Origin: an uncultured Roseburia sp.
GTDB lineage: Bacteria; Bacillota_A; Clostridia; Lachnospirales; Lachnospiraceae
DNA: 34,829 nucleotides
Reading direction: 5' to 3'
NCBI GenBank assembly: GCA_900753715.1
Contig: CAAEAE010000149.1
Span: forward strand, 1 to 34,829
Below the pieces are notes generated by a model, which did no database searches, was not told the origin of the DNA, and worked only from the letters and a program-made list of their open reading frames with translations. Both the position numbers and the translations under genes were made by a program. Of this stretch, positions 18,389 to 26,157 are shown in pieces (position 1 is the stretch's first letter; each line of letters starts with the position of its first letter).

Positions 18389-19318
18389 TTAAAATAAGGT
18401 GTAGTCTTTATCATAGAGACCAACCAGCTTGTTTACGATTACGATTGTAATGAAGCAGAGTACCGACTGGTATAAACCGATGGCTGATGACATACCAAAG
18501 TCATTGCTGCTGATTAATGCACGGAATGTTAAGGTATCAATTACGTCCGTATAGTTGTAAAGTAATCCGTTTGAGCCAACCAGGTTGTAGAACATATCAA
18601 AGTTTCCTTTGAAGATACCGCCGACGGATAATAACAGTAAAATAATGGTGGTCGGCATAATCATTGGAATCGTTACCTGGAAGATTCTCTGGAACACGTT
18701 TGCTCCGTCAATTCTTGCCGCTTCATAAATGGAAGTATCAATACCCATGATTGCGGCTAAGTACATTACCGAGCCATATCCGATACCCTTCCATACATTG
18801 AAGAATAAAAGGATGAACGGCCATACCTGCGGCGTTGTGTAGAACTTAATCGGCTGTCCACCGAATGCTTCGATGATGCGGTTTAAGAATCCGTAATCGG
18901 AGCTGAAAATGTTGAATGCCATAACTCCTACGATAACCCAGGAAATAAAATAAGGTAAGAACATTAACGACTGTGTAATTTTCCGATAATGTTTATTTCT
19001 TATCTCTGTTAAAAGAATTGCTACCGCAATCTGCATAATCGTGTTTACCGCAATAAACAAAAGGTTATACAACACGGTGTTTCTTGTAACCAGTCCTGCC
19101 TGCCCGGATTTGAAGAAGAATTTGAAATTCTCGATTCCGTTCCACGGGCTTCCCCAGATACCACCGGCGTAATTGTACTTTTTAAATGCCATTACGATTC
19201 CAGTCATCGGGTAATAAGCAAACACCAGTGTATAAATAACTGCCGGTGCGAGCATCAATAAAAATACTCGATATTTGTAAAGTTTTTTACAAAAGCCCCT
19301 CCATCCACTCTTTTTCAT
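18389..19318 (-). CDS. Carbohydrate ABC transporter permease, LplB type
   Basis: The second CUT1 permease, about 309 residues, with about six transmembrane segments and the EAA loop EAARIDGANVFQRIFQVTIP. The N-terminal stretch MLAPAVIYTLVFAYYPM and FKKYNY are characteristic of LplB-like proteins. The start is ambiguous between ATG 19318 and an in-frame GTG at 19324; GAGG and AGGG upstream could serve either. It is the first gene behind a strong promoter at 19386-19414, with two TTGNNCAA sites between promoter and gene. Confidence 0.92.
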   Translation of the reverse strand: MKKSGWRGFCKKLYKYRVFLLMLAPAVIYTLVFAYYPMTGIVMAFKKYNYAGGIWGSPWNGIENFKFFFKSGQAGLVTRNTVLYNLLFIAVNTIMQIAVAILLTEIRNKHYRKITQSLMFLPYFISWVIVGVMAFNIFSSDYGFLNRIIEAFGGQPIKFYTTPQVWPFILLFFNVWKGIGYGSVMYLAAIMGIDTSIYEAARIDGANVFQRIFQVTIPMIMPTTIILLLLSVGGIFKGNFDMFYNLVGSNGLLYNYTDVIDTLTFRALISSNDFGMSSAIGLYQSVLCFITIVIVNKLVGLYDKDYTLF

Positions 19319-19338
19319 TTTCACGTTCCCTTTCCTCT

Positions 19339-19361
19339 TTGCGCAACTTTTTATTGCTCAA
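19339..19361. promoter_or_regulatory. Candidate LacI-type operator pair
   Basis: TTGCGCAA (19339-19346) and TTGCTCAA (19354-19361) lie 7 nt apart between the permease promoter and its start codon. The first is a perfect 8-bp palindrome with a central CG, as in many LacI-family operators. The related palindrome GTTGTTCAAC (21062-21071) occupies the same place after the GH51 promoter. Assignment to the local LacI protein is inference. Confidence 0.45.
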
Positions 19362-19385
19362 GCCTTTGTTTTTGTTTCTGATATC

Positions 19386-19414
19386 ATTATACTTTTTCGT
19401 CATATTGTTGGCAA
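19386..19414 (-). promoter_or_regulatory. Promoter of the permease-permease-binding protein operon
   Basis: TTGCCA (19414-19409) and a perfect TATAAT (19391-19386) on the minus strand are 17 nt apart, about 70 nt upstream of the first permease. The sequence around it is very A/T-rich. Confidence 0.88.
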
Positions 19415-19475
19415 TCCACATAATATATAATATATTTACTGTAATAATGTACAATTTTTATATTTTTAACGCAAA

Positions 19476-19508
19476 GTGCGCAACATTATTTGCAATAATG
19501 TTGCGCAC
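19476..19508 (-). terminator. Perfect 15-bp inverted repeat after GH51
   Basis: GTGCGCAACATTATT and its exact complement flank a 3-nt loop, 27 nt downstream of the GH51 stop. On the minus strand it is followed by TTTGCGTT, a weak T-run. It probably ends the GH51 transcript; the arms also contain TTGCGCA, so a protein-binding role is possible. Confidence 0.7.
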
Positions 19509-19535
19509 TTACAGTTGCTCAATCTTTCAGTTTAT

Positions 19536-21035
19536 TTAAAGTACAAGGTGTGCTACGCTGCACGCCGGAAGTTCTACAGAAAGCTTTCCATCCCGTATTT
19601 CTGCCTGGGTCAATGATACTTCTTTTACCGCATCCGGAGCCTCAAAGGTATTCTTGTCCGTCATCTTTCCGGCAAGCAGTTCTCCCTTCACCTCTCCTAA
19701 TGCTCTTCCGTAAAGCTCACACTCTACCGTGCAGGCTTCGGTTGCAGAAAGATTTGCCAATGTGATGTGGATATTTCCATTCTCATCTACAGATGCCGAT
19801 TCACTGACACGTGGAATCTCTCTTCCCGGATTTCCAATCATATCGGTGTCCAGATGGCTGTTTAACAGCACATTTCCCTGATGCTGCTTGTACAGATGGA
19901 ATACGTGATAAGTCGGGGTAAGTAATATTTTTTCTCCCTCGGTCAGAATCATCGCCTGAAGAACATTTACCGCCTGCGCAATGTTTGCCATCTTCACGCG
20001 GTCGCTGTGCTTGTTAAATAAGTTCAGGTTAATCGCTGCAACCAGTGCATCACGCATTGTATTCTGCTGATACAAAAATCCCGGATTGGTGCCCGGCTCT
20101 ACATTATACCAGGTTCCCCACTCGTCAATCATCAGCCCGATTTTCTTCTCCGGGTCATATTCGTCCATAATAGCACTGTGACGCCTTATGAGTTCTTCCA
20201 TATAATAGGTTTTCTTTAATGTCTCATAAAACAGTGCCTCGTCAAATTCCGTTGCACTCCCCTTGTCATCCCAGTTTCCGGTCGGAACCGTATAATAATG
20301 TAAGGAAAGACCATCCATGAAACGGGAAGCGTCTGTTTTTCCCGGTGTACAGCAGGTTTTTAATACCTCTCTTGTCCAGTCGTAATCGTCTGCATTCGGT
20401 CCGCAGGCAATCTTAAAAATCCTGCTGTCTGCATTGTAATTGCGCACATAGGTCTGATATCTGCGGTACTCATCCGCGTAATACTGTGGGCGCATATTTC
20501 CGCCGCAGCCCCAGTTCTCGTTTCCAACGCCAAAGTAATCCACCTTCCACGGCTTCTCATGCCCGTTTTTCTTGCGCAGATCTGCCATCGGCGATACGCC
20601 GTCAAACGTCATATATTCAACCCACTCGGACATTTCCTGCACCGTTCCGCTTCCCACATTTCCATTGACATAAGTCTTGCACCCAAGCTGTCTGCAAAGC
20701 TCCATATACTCATGGGTTCCGAAACTGTTATCTTCCACAGCTCCGCCCCAGTGCGTGTTAATCATCTTCTTCCGGTCCTTCTTGTCCCCGATTCCGTCTT
20801 TCCAGTGGTATTCGTCCGCGAAACAGCCGCCCGGCCAGCGCAGCACCGGCACACCGATTTCTTTTAAGGCGTTTACAAGGTCCTTCCGCATCCCGTTCTC
20901 ATTCGGAATATCTGAATTCTCCCCGACATAAATTCCCTCATAAATACATCTTCCAAGATGCTCCGAAAACTGTCCGTACAGTTCTTTTTCAATTTTGCTC
21001 AATTTCTGGTTTGCATTGACTGTCAGTTTTACCAT
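19536..21035 (-). CDS. Alpha-L-arabinofuranosidase, GH51
   Basis: GH51 enzymes remove alpha-L-arabinofuranosyl units from arabinan and arabinogalactan oligomers. The 499-residue product has the usual length; the catalytic barrel is followed by a C-terminal beta domain. Acid/base is Glu173 ([10 protein letters not shown]) and nucleophile Glu305 ([10 protein letters not shown]), with the arabinose-pocket segment [11 protein letters not shown] near residue 66. There is no signal peptide, so it acts on imported material. GGAGGG precedes the ATG. It has its own promoter and terminator upstream of the transporter genes, so it can be expressed separately. Its presence suggests that the substrate is arabinose-decorated galactan (arabinogalactan I), not plain galactan. 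Confidence 0.94.
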   Translation of the reverse strand: MVKLTVNANQKLSKIEKELYGQFSEHLGRCIYEGIYVGENSDIPNENGMRKDLVNALKEIGVPVLRWPGGCFADEYHWKDGIGDKKDRKKMINTHWGGAVEDNSFGTHEYMELCRQLGCKTYVNGNVGSGTVQEMSEWVEYMTFDGVSPMADLRKKNGHEKPWKVDYFGVGNENWGCGGNMRPQYYADEYRRYQTYVRNYNADSRIFKIACGPNADDYDWTREVLKTCCTPGKTDASRFMDGLSLHYYTVPTGNWDDKGSATEFDEALFYETLKKTYYMEELIRRHSAIMDEYDPEKKIGLMIDEWGTWYNVEPGTNPGFLYQQNTMRDALVAAINLNLFNKHSDRVKMANIAQAVNVLQAMILTEGEKILLTPTYHVFHLYKQHQGNVLLNSHLDTDMIGNPGREIPRVSESASVDENGNIHITLANLSATEACTVECELYGRALGEVKGELLAGKMTDKNTFEAPDAVKEVSLTQAEIRDGKLSVELPACSVAHLVL

Positions 21036-21061
21036 GTACCTTTCCCTCCGGTTATCCTTTT

Positions 21062-21123
21062 GTTGTTCAACCCATTTTTAAGGTTTTTGTATTTATTATA
21101 CATCCATATTTTCTTGTTTACAA
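21062..21123 (-). promoter_or_regulatory. GH51 promoter with downstream palindrome
   Basis: TTGTAA (21123-21118) and a perfect TATAAT (21100-21095) are 17 nt apart on the minus strand. About 25 nt downstream of the -10 box lies the palindrome GTTGAACAAC (21071-21062), in the position where a repressor could block transcription. A TTGCGCAA also lies upstream at about 21209-21216. Confidence 0.8.
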
Positions 21124-21237
21124 TCCATATATTTTCTAATATATTTCCGGAAATTATGTGCAATGTCACAATTCTTTGCATATGCATGCAACAGGATGTG
21201 GAAATGTGTTGCGCAATGAGTGTGCAAAAAGGATTGC

Positions 21238-21275
21238 AAAAAGGGTATGCCGGATTTCTCCGCCATACCCTTTTT
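21238..21275 (-). terminator. Terminator of the rubrerythrin gene
   Basis: A 16-bp stem with one mismatch (21275-21260 with 21253-21238) and a 6-nt loop, with A/T runs on both sides. It lies 30 nt after the rubrerythrin stop on the minus strand. Confidence 0.88.
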
Positions 21276-21305
21276 TATTCCGTCGATATCCAGCCAGACT
21301 TCCTC

Positions 21306-21893
21306 TTAGCCGAAATATCTGTCTAATAATCCCTTTAATGCCTTGCCATGTCTGGCCTCGTCACGTGCCATCTCATGAACGGTGTCATGGATTGCATCAA
21401 GGTTGTATTTCTTTGCACATTTTGCAAGGTCTACCTTACCGGAAGTTGCGCCAAACTCGCAGTCCACTCTCCATGCCAGATTGTCCTTCGTGGTTGCCTT
21501 CATGTTCGGCTCAAGGTCCTCGCCTAACATCTCAGCAAATTTTGCGGCATGTTCTGCCTCTTCGTAGGCTGCCTTCTCCCAGTAAAGTCCGATTTCCGGA
21601 TAACCCTCGCGGTGTGCAACACGTGCCATGCAAAGATACATGCCAACCTCAGAGCACTCTCCCTCGAAGTTTGCTTTTAACTGGTCAAAGATAAACTTCT
21701 TGTCTTCTTCGCTGATTTCCGGGTTGTTCTTTACGGTCTTTGCGTAGATGCCATACTCATGCTCTGCTGCAAGGCTAAGCTCGCCCTCTACCTTCTTGAA
21801 CTTGTCAGCGCCTACGTGGCATACCGGACACTCAGCCGGAGCTGCATCTCCCTCGTAAACATAACCACATACTGTACATACATACTTTGCCAT
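21306..21893 (-). CDS. Reverse rubrerythrin (rubredoxin domain first)
   Basis: This 195-residue non-haem iron protein reduces hydrogen peroxide (and possibly oxygen) with electrons from NADH through partner proteins, protecting an anaerobe from oxidants. The rubredoxin-like iron site is at the N-terminus (CxxC at Cys6/Cys9 and Cys22/Cys25), followed by a ferritin-like di-iron domain with EEAEHA and DEARHG motifs. In classic rubrerythrin the order is the opposite, hence the name. AAGGAG precedes the ATG. Its promoter contains the same palindrome found before the adjacent PerR-like gene, so induction by peroxide is likely. Confidence 0.93.
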   Translation of the reverse strand: MAKYVCTVCGYVYEGDAAPAECPVCHVGADKFKKVEGELSLAAEHEYGIYAKTVKNNPEISEEDKKFIFDQLKANFEGECSEVGMYLCMARVAHREGYPEIGLYWEKAAYEEAEHAAKFAEMLGEDLEPNMKATTKDNLAWRVDCEFGATSGKVDLAKCAKKYNLDAIHDTVHEMARDEARHGKALKGLLDRYFG

Positions 21894-21940
21894 AATCTTA
21901 TCTCCTTTTCTTTTTAAAATATATTGTGTGCCTTTTGTTT

Positions 21941-21988
21941 AAATCAGTAACTATTACTGATTTTATCCGATACATTGTTTTTTGTCAA
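21941..21988 (-). promoter_or_regulatory. Rubrerythrin promoter with overlapping PerR-type operator
   Basis: TTGACA (21988-21983) and TAAAAT (21965-21960) are 17 nt apart. A perfect inverted repeat, AAATCAGTAA-3 nt-TTACTGATTT (21941-21963), overlaps the -10 box. The core TCAGTAA-N3-TTACTGA is shared with the promoter of the PerR-like gene at 22433-22449. Confidence 0.88.
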
Positions 21989-21991
21989 CCC

Positions 21992-22411
21992 CTATTTTAA
22001 GGTTTCCAAATCTTTTGTCTGCTCTGGCAAAACCGCCTTTTTGCAATCCGGGCACTTCCCGTAAAAATAGGTGATATGCCCCTCTATTTCACCATCAAAC
22101 CCCTGCGCAGCCAGGATATTGATATGGTCAAGCCCCTCCACCTTAAGGTCTAACACGCTTCCGCAATGCTTACAGATAAAGTGGTAATGTGGCGCAGGAT
22201 TGCCGTCAAAACGGTCAGGTCCGATTCCGGTGGAAAGCTTTTGAATCTCGCCGATATCGGCAAGCAGCGAAAGATTCCGGTAAACGGTTCCAAGGCTGAT
22301 GTTCGGAAATTCTTCCCTGATATTCAGATACACGGTCTCCGCTGTCGGATGATCGTATCTGCAGCCAAGGAAGGTCTTAATCGCCTCTCTCTGTCTGCTG
22401 TATTTAAGCAT
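21992..22411 (-). CDS. perR: PerR-like Fur-family peroxide regulator
   Basis: A 139-residue Fur-family repressor. An N-terminal winged helix (HPTAETVY, ISLGTVYRNLSLL) precedes a metal-binding dimerisation domain. The regulatory metal site looks like PerR: Asp69 in RFDGN, His75, His77 and Asp88, with Asp where Fur usually has Glu. Cys80/Cys83 and Cys120/Cys123 form the structural zinc site. PerR senses peroxide by iron-catalysed histidine oxidation. I take the ATG at 22411, with GGAG 8 nt upstream, over a GTG at 22420 that overlaps the ribosome binding site. It lies beside a reverse rubrerythrin gene with a matching operator, and its own promoter carries one too, suggesting autoregulation. Confidence 0.88.
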   Translation of the reverse strand: MLKYSRQREAIKTFLGCRYDHPTAETVYLNIREEFPNISLGTVYRNLSLLADIGEIQKLSTGIGPDRFDGNPAPHYHFICKHCGSVLDLKVEGLDHINILAAQGFDGEIEGHITYFYGKCPDCKKAVLPEQTKDLETLK

Positions 22412-22432
22412 CTGTATCACTCCAAATCAATA

Positions 22433-22482
22433 TTAGTAATTGTTACTGAAATTAATATAACCGAAATTGAAGCAGCTGTCAA
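22433..22482 (-). promoter_or_regulatory. perR promoter and operator
   Basis: TTGACA (22482-22477) and TATATT (22459-22454) are 17 nt apart on the minus strand. TTAGTAA-TTG-TTACTGA (22433-22449) follows the -10 box directly and would cover the transcription start. It differs from the rubrerythrin operator at one arm position. Confidence 0.87.
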
Positions 22483-22549
22483 CAGTTTTCCGTCATAAAT
22501 TTTAAAAATCCACATACAGATAGCAGTAAGAAAGAAATCGGAGTATCCG

Positions 22550-23455
22550 ATGCCAGGAATGAAACGTTTTGTTACATATATATATTCTTATGAGGACAAT
22601 CGCAAAGGAAGCAATGTGGGATTCGCCAAAATAGAGCTGCGGGGCGATGTTTTTCGTCTGGAAATCCATCTGCGCAGGCTTTTACTCTCACGCTCTCTCT
22701 GCCGGATTTATCTGATTCGGGTTGAAAACAGCACGATGATTGGGTTCCCGGTCGGTAAAATGGAATTTGCAAATGGCACCGGCGATTGCAGTCTTGGAAT
22801 GTCCGCATTAAAAATTGCCGGCTCTGACTATAGTATCCGCGATATGGATGGACTTATGCTTTCTGATGAAGAAAACCGCTTTTTTGTAAGCCGCTGGAAA
22901 GAAGGGGAAGCACTCATTGTCGATTTTTCCCATTTTAAAGAGTGGAGCATCTCTGACGTGCAGGATGCCCCTGCCCCCACTCCTGCTTCGGGTGCTTCCG
23001 CGACAGACACCCCCGCTGCACAAGATTCTACACCTGACACACTTTCTGCGACAGAACTTCCGATGCGCAATTTTTTCCCGCGCTACCGGCTTACCGATGT
23101 TTGGGAAACCCTTTCATCCGCCCAGACCGTGAGCACGCCTTTTCCCGAAAAAGGCATTGAATGCCTTAAAATTGAATTAAAAGACCTGCGTGAACTGCCC
23201 CGCCGTTTCTGGTATCTCGGAAACAACAGTTTTCTGCTGCACGGATTTTTCAATTACCGCTATCTTGTTCTTGCAAAATGCCCGAATGAACGTTACTTTC
23301 TCGGCATTCCCGGCATCTACCAGAATCAGGAGCGCGTGATGGCGACCATATTCGGCTTCCCCGAATTTGTACCCGAATGGATTCCGGACGCGCCGGAAAC
23401 CGCCGAACCAATTAACCGTTTCGGCTGCTGGTATCGTTTTTTGGATGAAGCATAG
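22550..23455 (+). CDS. DUF6128-like protein
   Basis: A 301-residue protein whose ends resemble a family of unknown function that I associate with Lachnospiraceae (DUF6128). The N-terminal part (FVTYIYSYEDNRKGSNVGFAKIE, about residues 7-115) looks like a beta-rich domain; the C-terminal part (about 165-300) contains RRFWYLGNNSFLLHGFFNYR, LGIPGIYQNQERVMATIFGF and FGCWYRFLDE. Between them is a disordered Ala/Pro/Thr/Ser stretch (about 137-165). No signal peptide or membrane segment, so it should be cytoplasmic. GGAG lies 6 nt before the ATG. A conserved C-terminal pattern with aromatic residues hints at a binding role, but no function can be assigned. Confidence 0.75.
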   Translation: MPGMKRFVTYIYSYEDNRKGSNVGFAKIELRGDVFRLEIHLRRLLLSRSLCRIYLIRVENSTMIGFPVGKMEFANGTGDCSLGMSALKIAGSDYSIRDMDGLMLSDEENRFFVSRWKEGEALIVDFSHFKEWSISDVQDAPAPTPASGASATDTPAAQDSTPDTLSATELPMRNFFPRYRLTDVWETLSSAQTVSTPFPEKGIECLKIELKDLRELPRRFWYLGNNSFLLHGFFNYRYLVLAKCPNERYFLGIPGIYQNQERVMATIFGFPEFVPEWIPDAPETAEPINRFGCWYRFLDEA

Positions 23456-23504
23456 TAGTTATCTTCGTCCTGGCAGGCTTCGCATCTTTGCCCGAAGGAG
23501 CACT

Positions 23505-23552
23505 AAAACCCGAATTTTTTCATACTACAATATAAGAAAAAATTCGGGTTTT
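23505..23552 (+). terminator. Intrinsic terminator
   Basis: A perfect 17-bp stem (23505-23521 with 23536-23552) with a 14-nt loop ends in a T-run. It lies 50 nt after the DUF6128-like gene. Confidence 0.92.
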
Positions 23553-23576
23553 CTTATAGCATCCCTCCCTGCCTTA

Positions 23577-23585
23577 TGCTATAAT
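23577..23585 (+). promoter_or_regulatory. Extended -10 promoter of the secreted protein gene
   Basis: TGCTATAAT is a perfect extended -10 element about 30 nt upstream of the start codon. No good -35 box is seen 17 nt upstream, as is usual for extended -10 promoters. Confidence 0.65.
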
Positions 23586-23616
23586 TGGCATATCAAAAAC
23601 ATAGGAGGAATGAATT

Positions 23617-26097
23617 ATGAAAAAAAAGTGCATTGCACTTCTGTTGGCAGCGTTCATGCTAATTTCCCCTGGCGCATCTGCTTTTGCAGAAACTGCTGAA
23701 CAGCCAGCCACGGAAATCTATGAAACAACCGAGTCTGCGGATGCAGACACCGAAGTCTTAGAGGCTGAGATTTCTGACACTGAAACCGAGAGCACCGAGA
23801 CCGAAGGCACCGAAACCGAGATTTCCGAGCCTGAAGGCACTGAAACCGAGTCTTCGGGCACCGAAATTTCTGAAACCGAAACGGCTGAAACCGAAAGCAC
23901 TGAGACTGAAACAACTGAGACCGAAACAACCGAAACCGAAAGCACTGAGACCGAAAGCACTGAAACTGAAACAACTGAAACCGAAATTCCGGACACTGAA
24001 ATCCCGGATACGGAAATTTCTGAGACTGAAACGACTGAAACCGAAACGACCGAAACCATCATGGACATTACTTCTGATGACCTCTTAGACGGTTTAACCA
24101 CTGAAGAGACTGAAACGGAAGAAGTAACTTACAAAGTGTCATTTAATGCAAACGGCGGCAAAGGAACGATGACTCCGCAGACCTTCCAGACCGGTGCTTC
24201 TGCAAAGCTTACAGCTAATACTTTTACACGCAAGGGCTACACTTTTACCGGATGGGCACTCGCCAAGAATGCCAAAGTAACCTTAAAAGATAAAGCTACC
24301 TTGAACCCGGATACTGCAAAATGGGACAAGAACAACTCCCTGACGCTCTATGCGCAGTGGAAGGCAACGGAATATTCCATTGTTTACAAACTAAACAAAG
24401 GAACGAACAACAAATCCAATCCTTCCGTCTATACCATCACAACCAAAACAATTAAGTTAAAGAACCCATCCCGCAAGAACTACGCATTTGCCGGATGGTA
24501 CAAAGATAAGAACTTCAAAAACAAGGTTACAGAGATTAAAAAAGGAAGCACCGGAAAAATTACACTGTATGCAAAGTGGGAAAAAGAATACAAGGCAACT
24601 TCCACATCCGCCAAGATTACATCCTGCAAGGCAACCGGCGTTAATACCATCAAGGTAAATGCCACCATCTCAAAACGTGTCAAGAGTTCCGACTCCAAAT
24701 ACTATCTTGTAACCATCGACCCGAACTCGGACAAGATTTTAAGAAAAGTTGCCCAGACTGGCAAAGCCGAAAAAATCAGTTTTAAATTAGATACTTCCAA
24801 AGACCGCGGATACGCACTTTCCAAGTATGCCATCGCCGTAAAGTCCGGCAAAAAATATGTAAAGATTTCCAAGACTTCCAGCAATATCTCTAATCCGGAG
24901 AAACTTGCTGCATACACCAAGGCTTATGACCTCGGTTCTACCAAAAAAGGTATCCAGGGTTCTGCTTCCGAGGCAAAAACGACCGGTTGTGACAACGTTT
25001 TCTTTAACCTGATGGTTTCAACCGTTATTAACGGCGGCACTCCGTACAAATATAACGGAAAAACCTATTATTTCAACACCGGTGGATGCTCCGGCGGTAT
25101 TCAGGAAGCCTGCGCTGCCGGCATGAATGTCACCGTACAGGTTATGCTTGATGCGGCTGCCTACAATGCAGATCCAAGCCTTGTTGCCAAGGAAGCCCGC
25201 TCTTCCGGACATCCGTTCTACACCTGGAATACCAAGGACAAGGCTGCCCGCGAAAAAATGGAAGCAATGTTCTGTTTCCTTGCCGAGTCTTTCGGCACCG
25301 ATGACCGCTATGTTTCCAACTGGATTCTCGGAAATGAGGTAAATGCCGATTATGCTTACAACTGGCGTGGTTCCATGTCCAACGATGCATTTATTTCTTC
25401 CTACGCATATTCTTTCCGCGCACTTTACTCTGCCGTACGAAGTGTAAGAAGCAGTTCCCGTGTATTTATCTGCATGGATGATATGTGGACACACAAAAAT
25501 ACCGGCGGTGGAATTGCAACCAAAACCTTCTTGGATACTTTTGTAAAGAAAGTAAATAAATTACAGAAAAACGTAAGCTGGAATATTGCATTCCATCCTT
25601 ACACCGCAAAAATTACGGACCCGGCATTCTGGTCTGACTCCAGCAACTACGGTCTCAATTATCTGGTAACAAATTCCGCAGATTCGCCGTTTGTCACCAT
25701 GAGAAACCTGAATGTACTGACCGATTATGTCAAGAAAACCTACGGAAAAGAGCACCGCGTTATTATTTCCGAAATTGGTTTTAACGCCGGCAATCCAAGC
25801 AGTAATACCACACAGGCTGCTGCCCTTGCTTACGCATATAACAAGGCCGCCTGCAACGATATGGTAGACGCATTCATCATCCGCAGCTATGTTGATGATG
25901 CCTCCGAGGCTGCACAGGGTCTGCACTTTGGTATTAAAGGCAGAGCGTCTTACAATGTGTTCAAATATATGGACACCAAAAAGGCTGAAAAATATACCAA
26001 GAAATATATTAAGACCTGCGGCGGTAAATCAAACTGGAAATCCCTTGTTTCCGGCTATTCTACCAAGAAACTCTACACAAATAATGGAATGAAATAG
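23617..26097 (+). CDS. Secreted protein: Thr/Glu repeat, InlB/Flg_new repeats, DUF5722-like putative hydrolase
   Basis: An 826-residue exported protein. Residues 1-24 are a signal peptide, cleavage likely after AFA. Residues about 38-150 are a Thr/Ser-Glu repeat, extremely acidic. Residues about 172-248 and 252-322 are two InlB B-repeat/Flg_new-type modules (FNANGGKGTM, YTFTGWALA, YAQW; then FAGWYKDKNF, YAKW). A beta domain follows (about 325-435), then about 440-826 resemble DUF5722 and look like a (beta/alpha)8 barrel: Glu574 in ILGNEV and Glu719 in VIISEIGFN are placed like the acid/base and nucleophile of clan GH-A glycosidases. No LPXTG motif or other anchor is seen. AGGAGG precedes the ATG, and it is flanked by terminators, so it is a single-gene unit. 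Enzymatic function is inference. Confidence 0.87.
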   Translation: MKKKCIALLLAAFMLISPGASAFAETAEQPATEIYETTESADADTEVLEAEISDTETESTETEGTETEISEPEGTETESSGTEISETETAETESTETETTETETTETESTETESTETETTETEIPDTEIPDTEISETETTETETTETIMDITSDDLLDGLTTEETETEEVTYKVSFNANGGKGTMTPQTFQTGASAKLTANTFTRKGYTFTGWALAKNAKVTLKDKATLNPDTAKWDKNNSLTLYAQWKATEYSIVYKLNKGTNNKSNPSVYTITTKTIKLKNPSRKNYAFAGWYKDKNFKNKVTEIKKGSTGKITLYAKWEKEYKATSTSAKITSCKATGVNTIKVNATISKRVKSSDSKYYLVTIDPNSDKILRKVAQTGKAEKISFKLDTSKDRGYALSKYAIAVKSGKKYVKISKTSSNISNPEKLAAYTKAYDLGSTKKGIQGSASEAKTTGCDNVFFNLMVSTVINGGTPYKYNGKTYYFNTGGCSGGIQEACAAGMNVTVQVMLDAAAYNADPSLVAKEARSSGHPFYTWNTKDKAAREKMEAMFCFLAESFGTDDRYVSNWILGNEVNADYAYNWRGSMSNDAFISSYAYSFRALYSAVRSVRSSSRVFICMDDMWTHKNTGGGIATKTFLDTFVKKVNKLQKNVSWNIAFHPYTAKITDPAFWSDSSNYGLNYLVTNSADSPFVTMRNLNVLTDYVKKTYGKEHRVIISEIGFNAGNPSSNTTQAAALAYAYNKAACNDMVDAFIIRSYVDDASEAAQGLHFGIKGRASYNVFKYMDTKKAEKYTKKYIKTCGGKSNWKSLVSGYSTKKLYTNNGMK
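23728..24060 (+). repeat. In-frame Thr/Glu-coding tandem repeat
   Basis: About 110 codons consist of variations on Thr-Glu and Thr-Glu-Ser/Thr, encoded by degenerate copies of ACTGAAACCGAA. This forms a highly acidic spacer between signal peptide and folded domains. Such repeats change length by slippage. A long reading frame on the opposite strand here is a by-product of the repeat. Confidence 0.85.
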
Positions 26098-26104
26098 TTT
26101 TTAC

Positions 26105-26142
26105 AAAAATGCCGCGTCACGAATGTTGCCGCGGCATTTTTT
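26105..26142. terminator. Bidirectional terminator between convergent genes
   Basis: A perfect 12-bp stem (26105-26116 with 26130-26141) with A-run before and T-run after separates the secreted-protein gene from the ABC-F gene and can act in both directions. Confidence 0.9.
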
Positions 26143-26157
26143 ATTTATTCAAGCTTC

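Noticed and set aside
23728..24060. CRISPR-like array
   Set aside because: The repeats are short, contiguous, degenerate and in frame with a signal-peptide protein; there are no unique spacers.
23718..24101. Long minus-strand reading frame of Val/Ser repeats
   Set aside because: It is the antisense shadow of the Thr/Glu repeat in the secreted protein gene, without a ribosome binding site.
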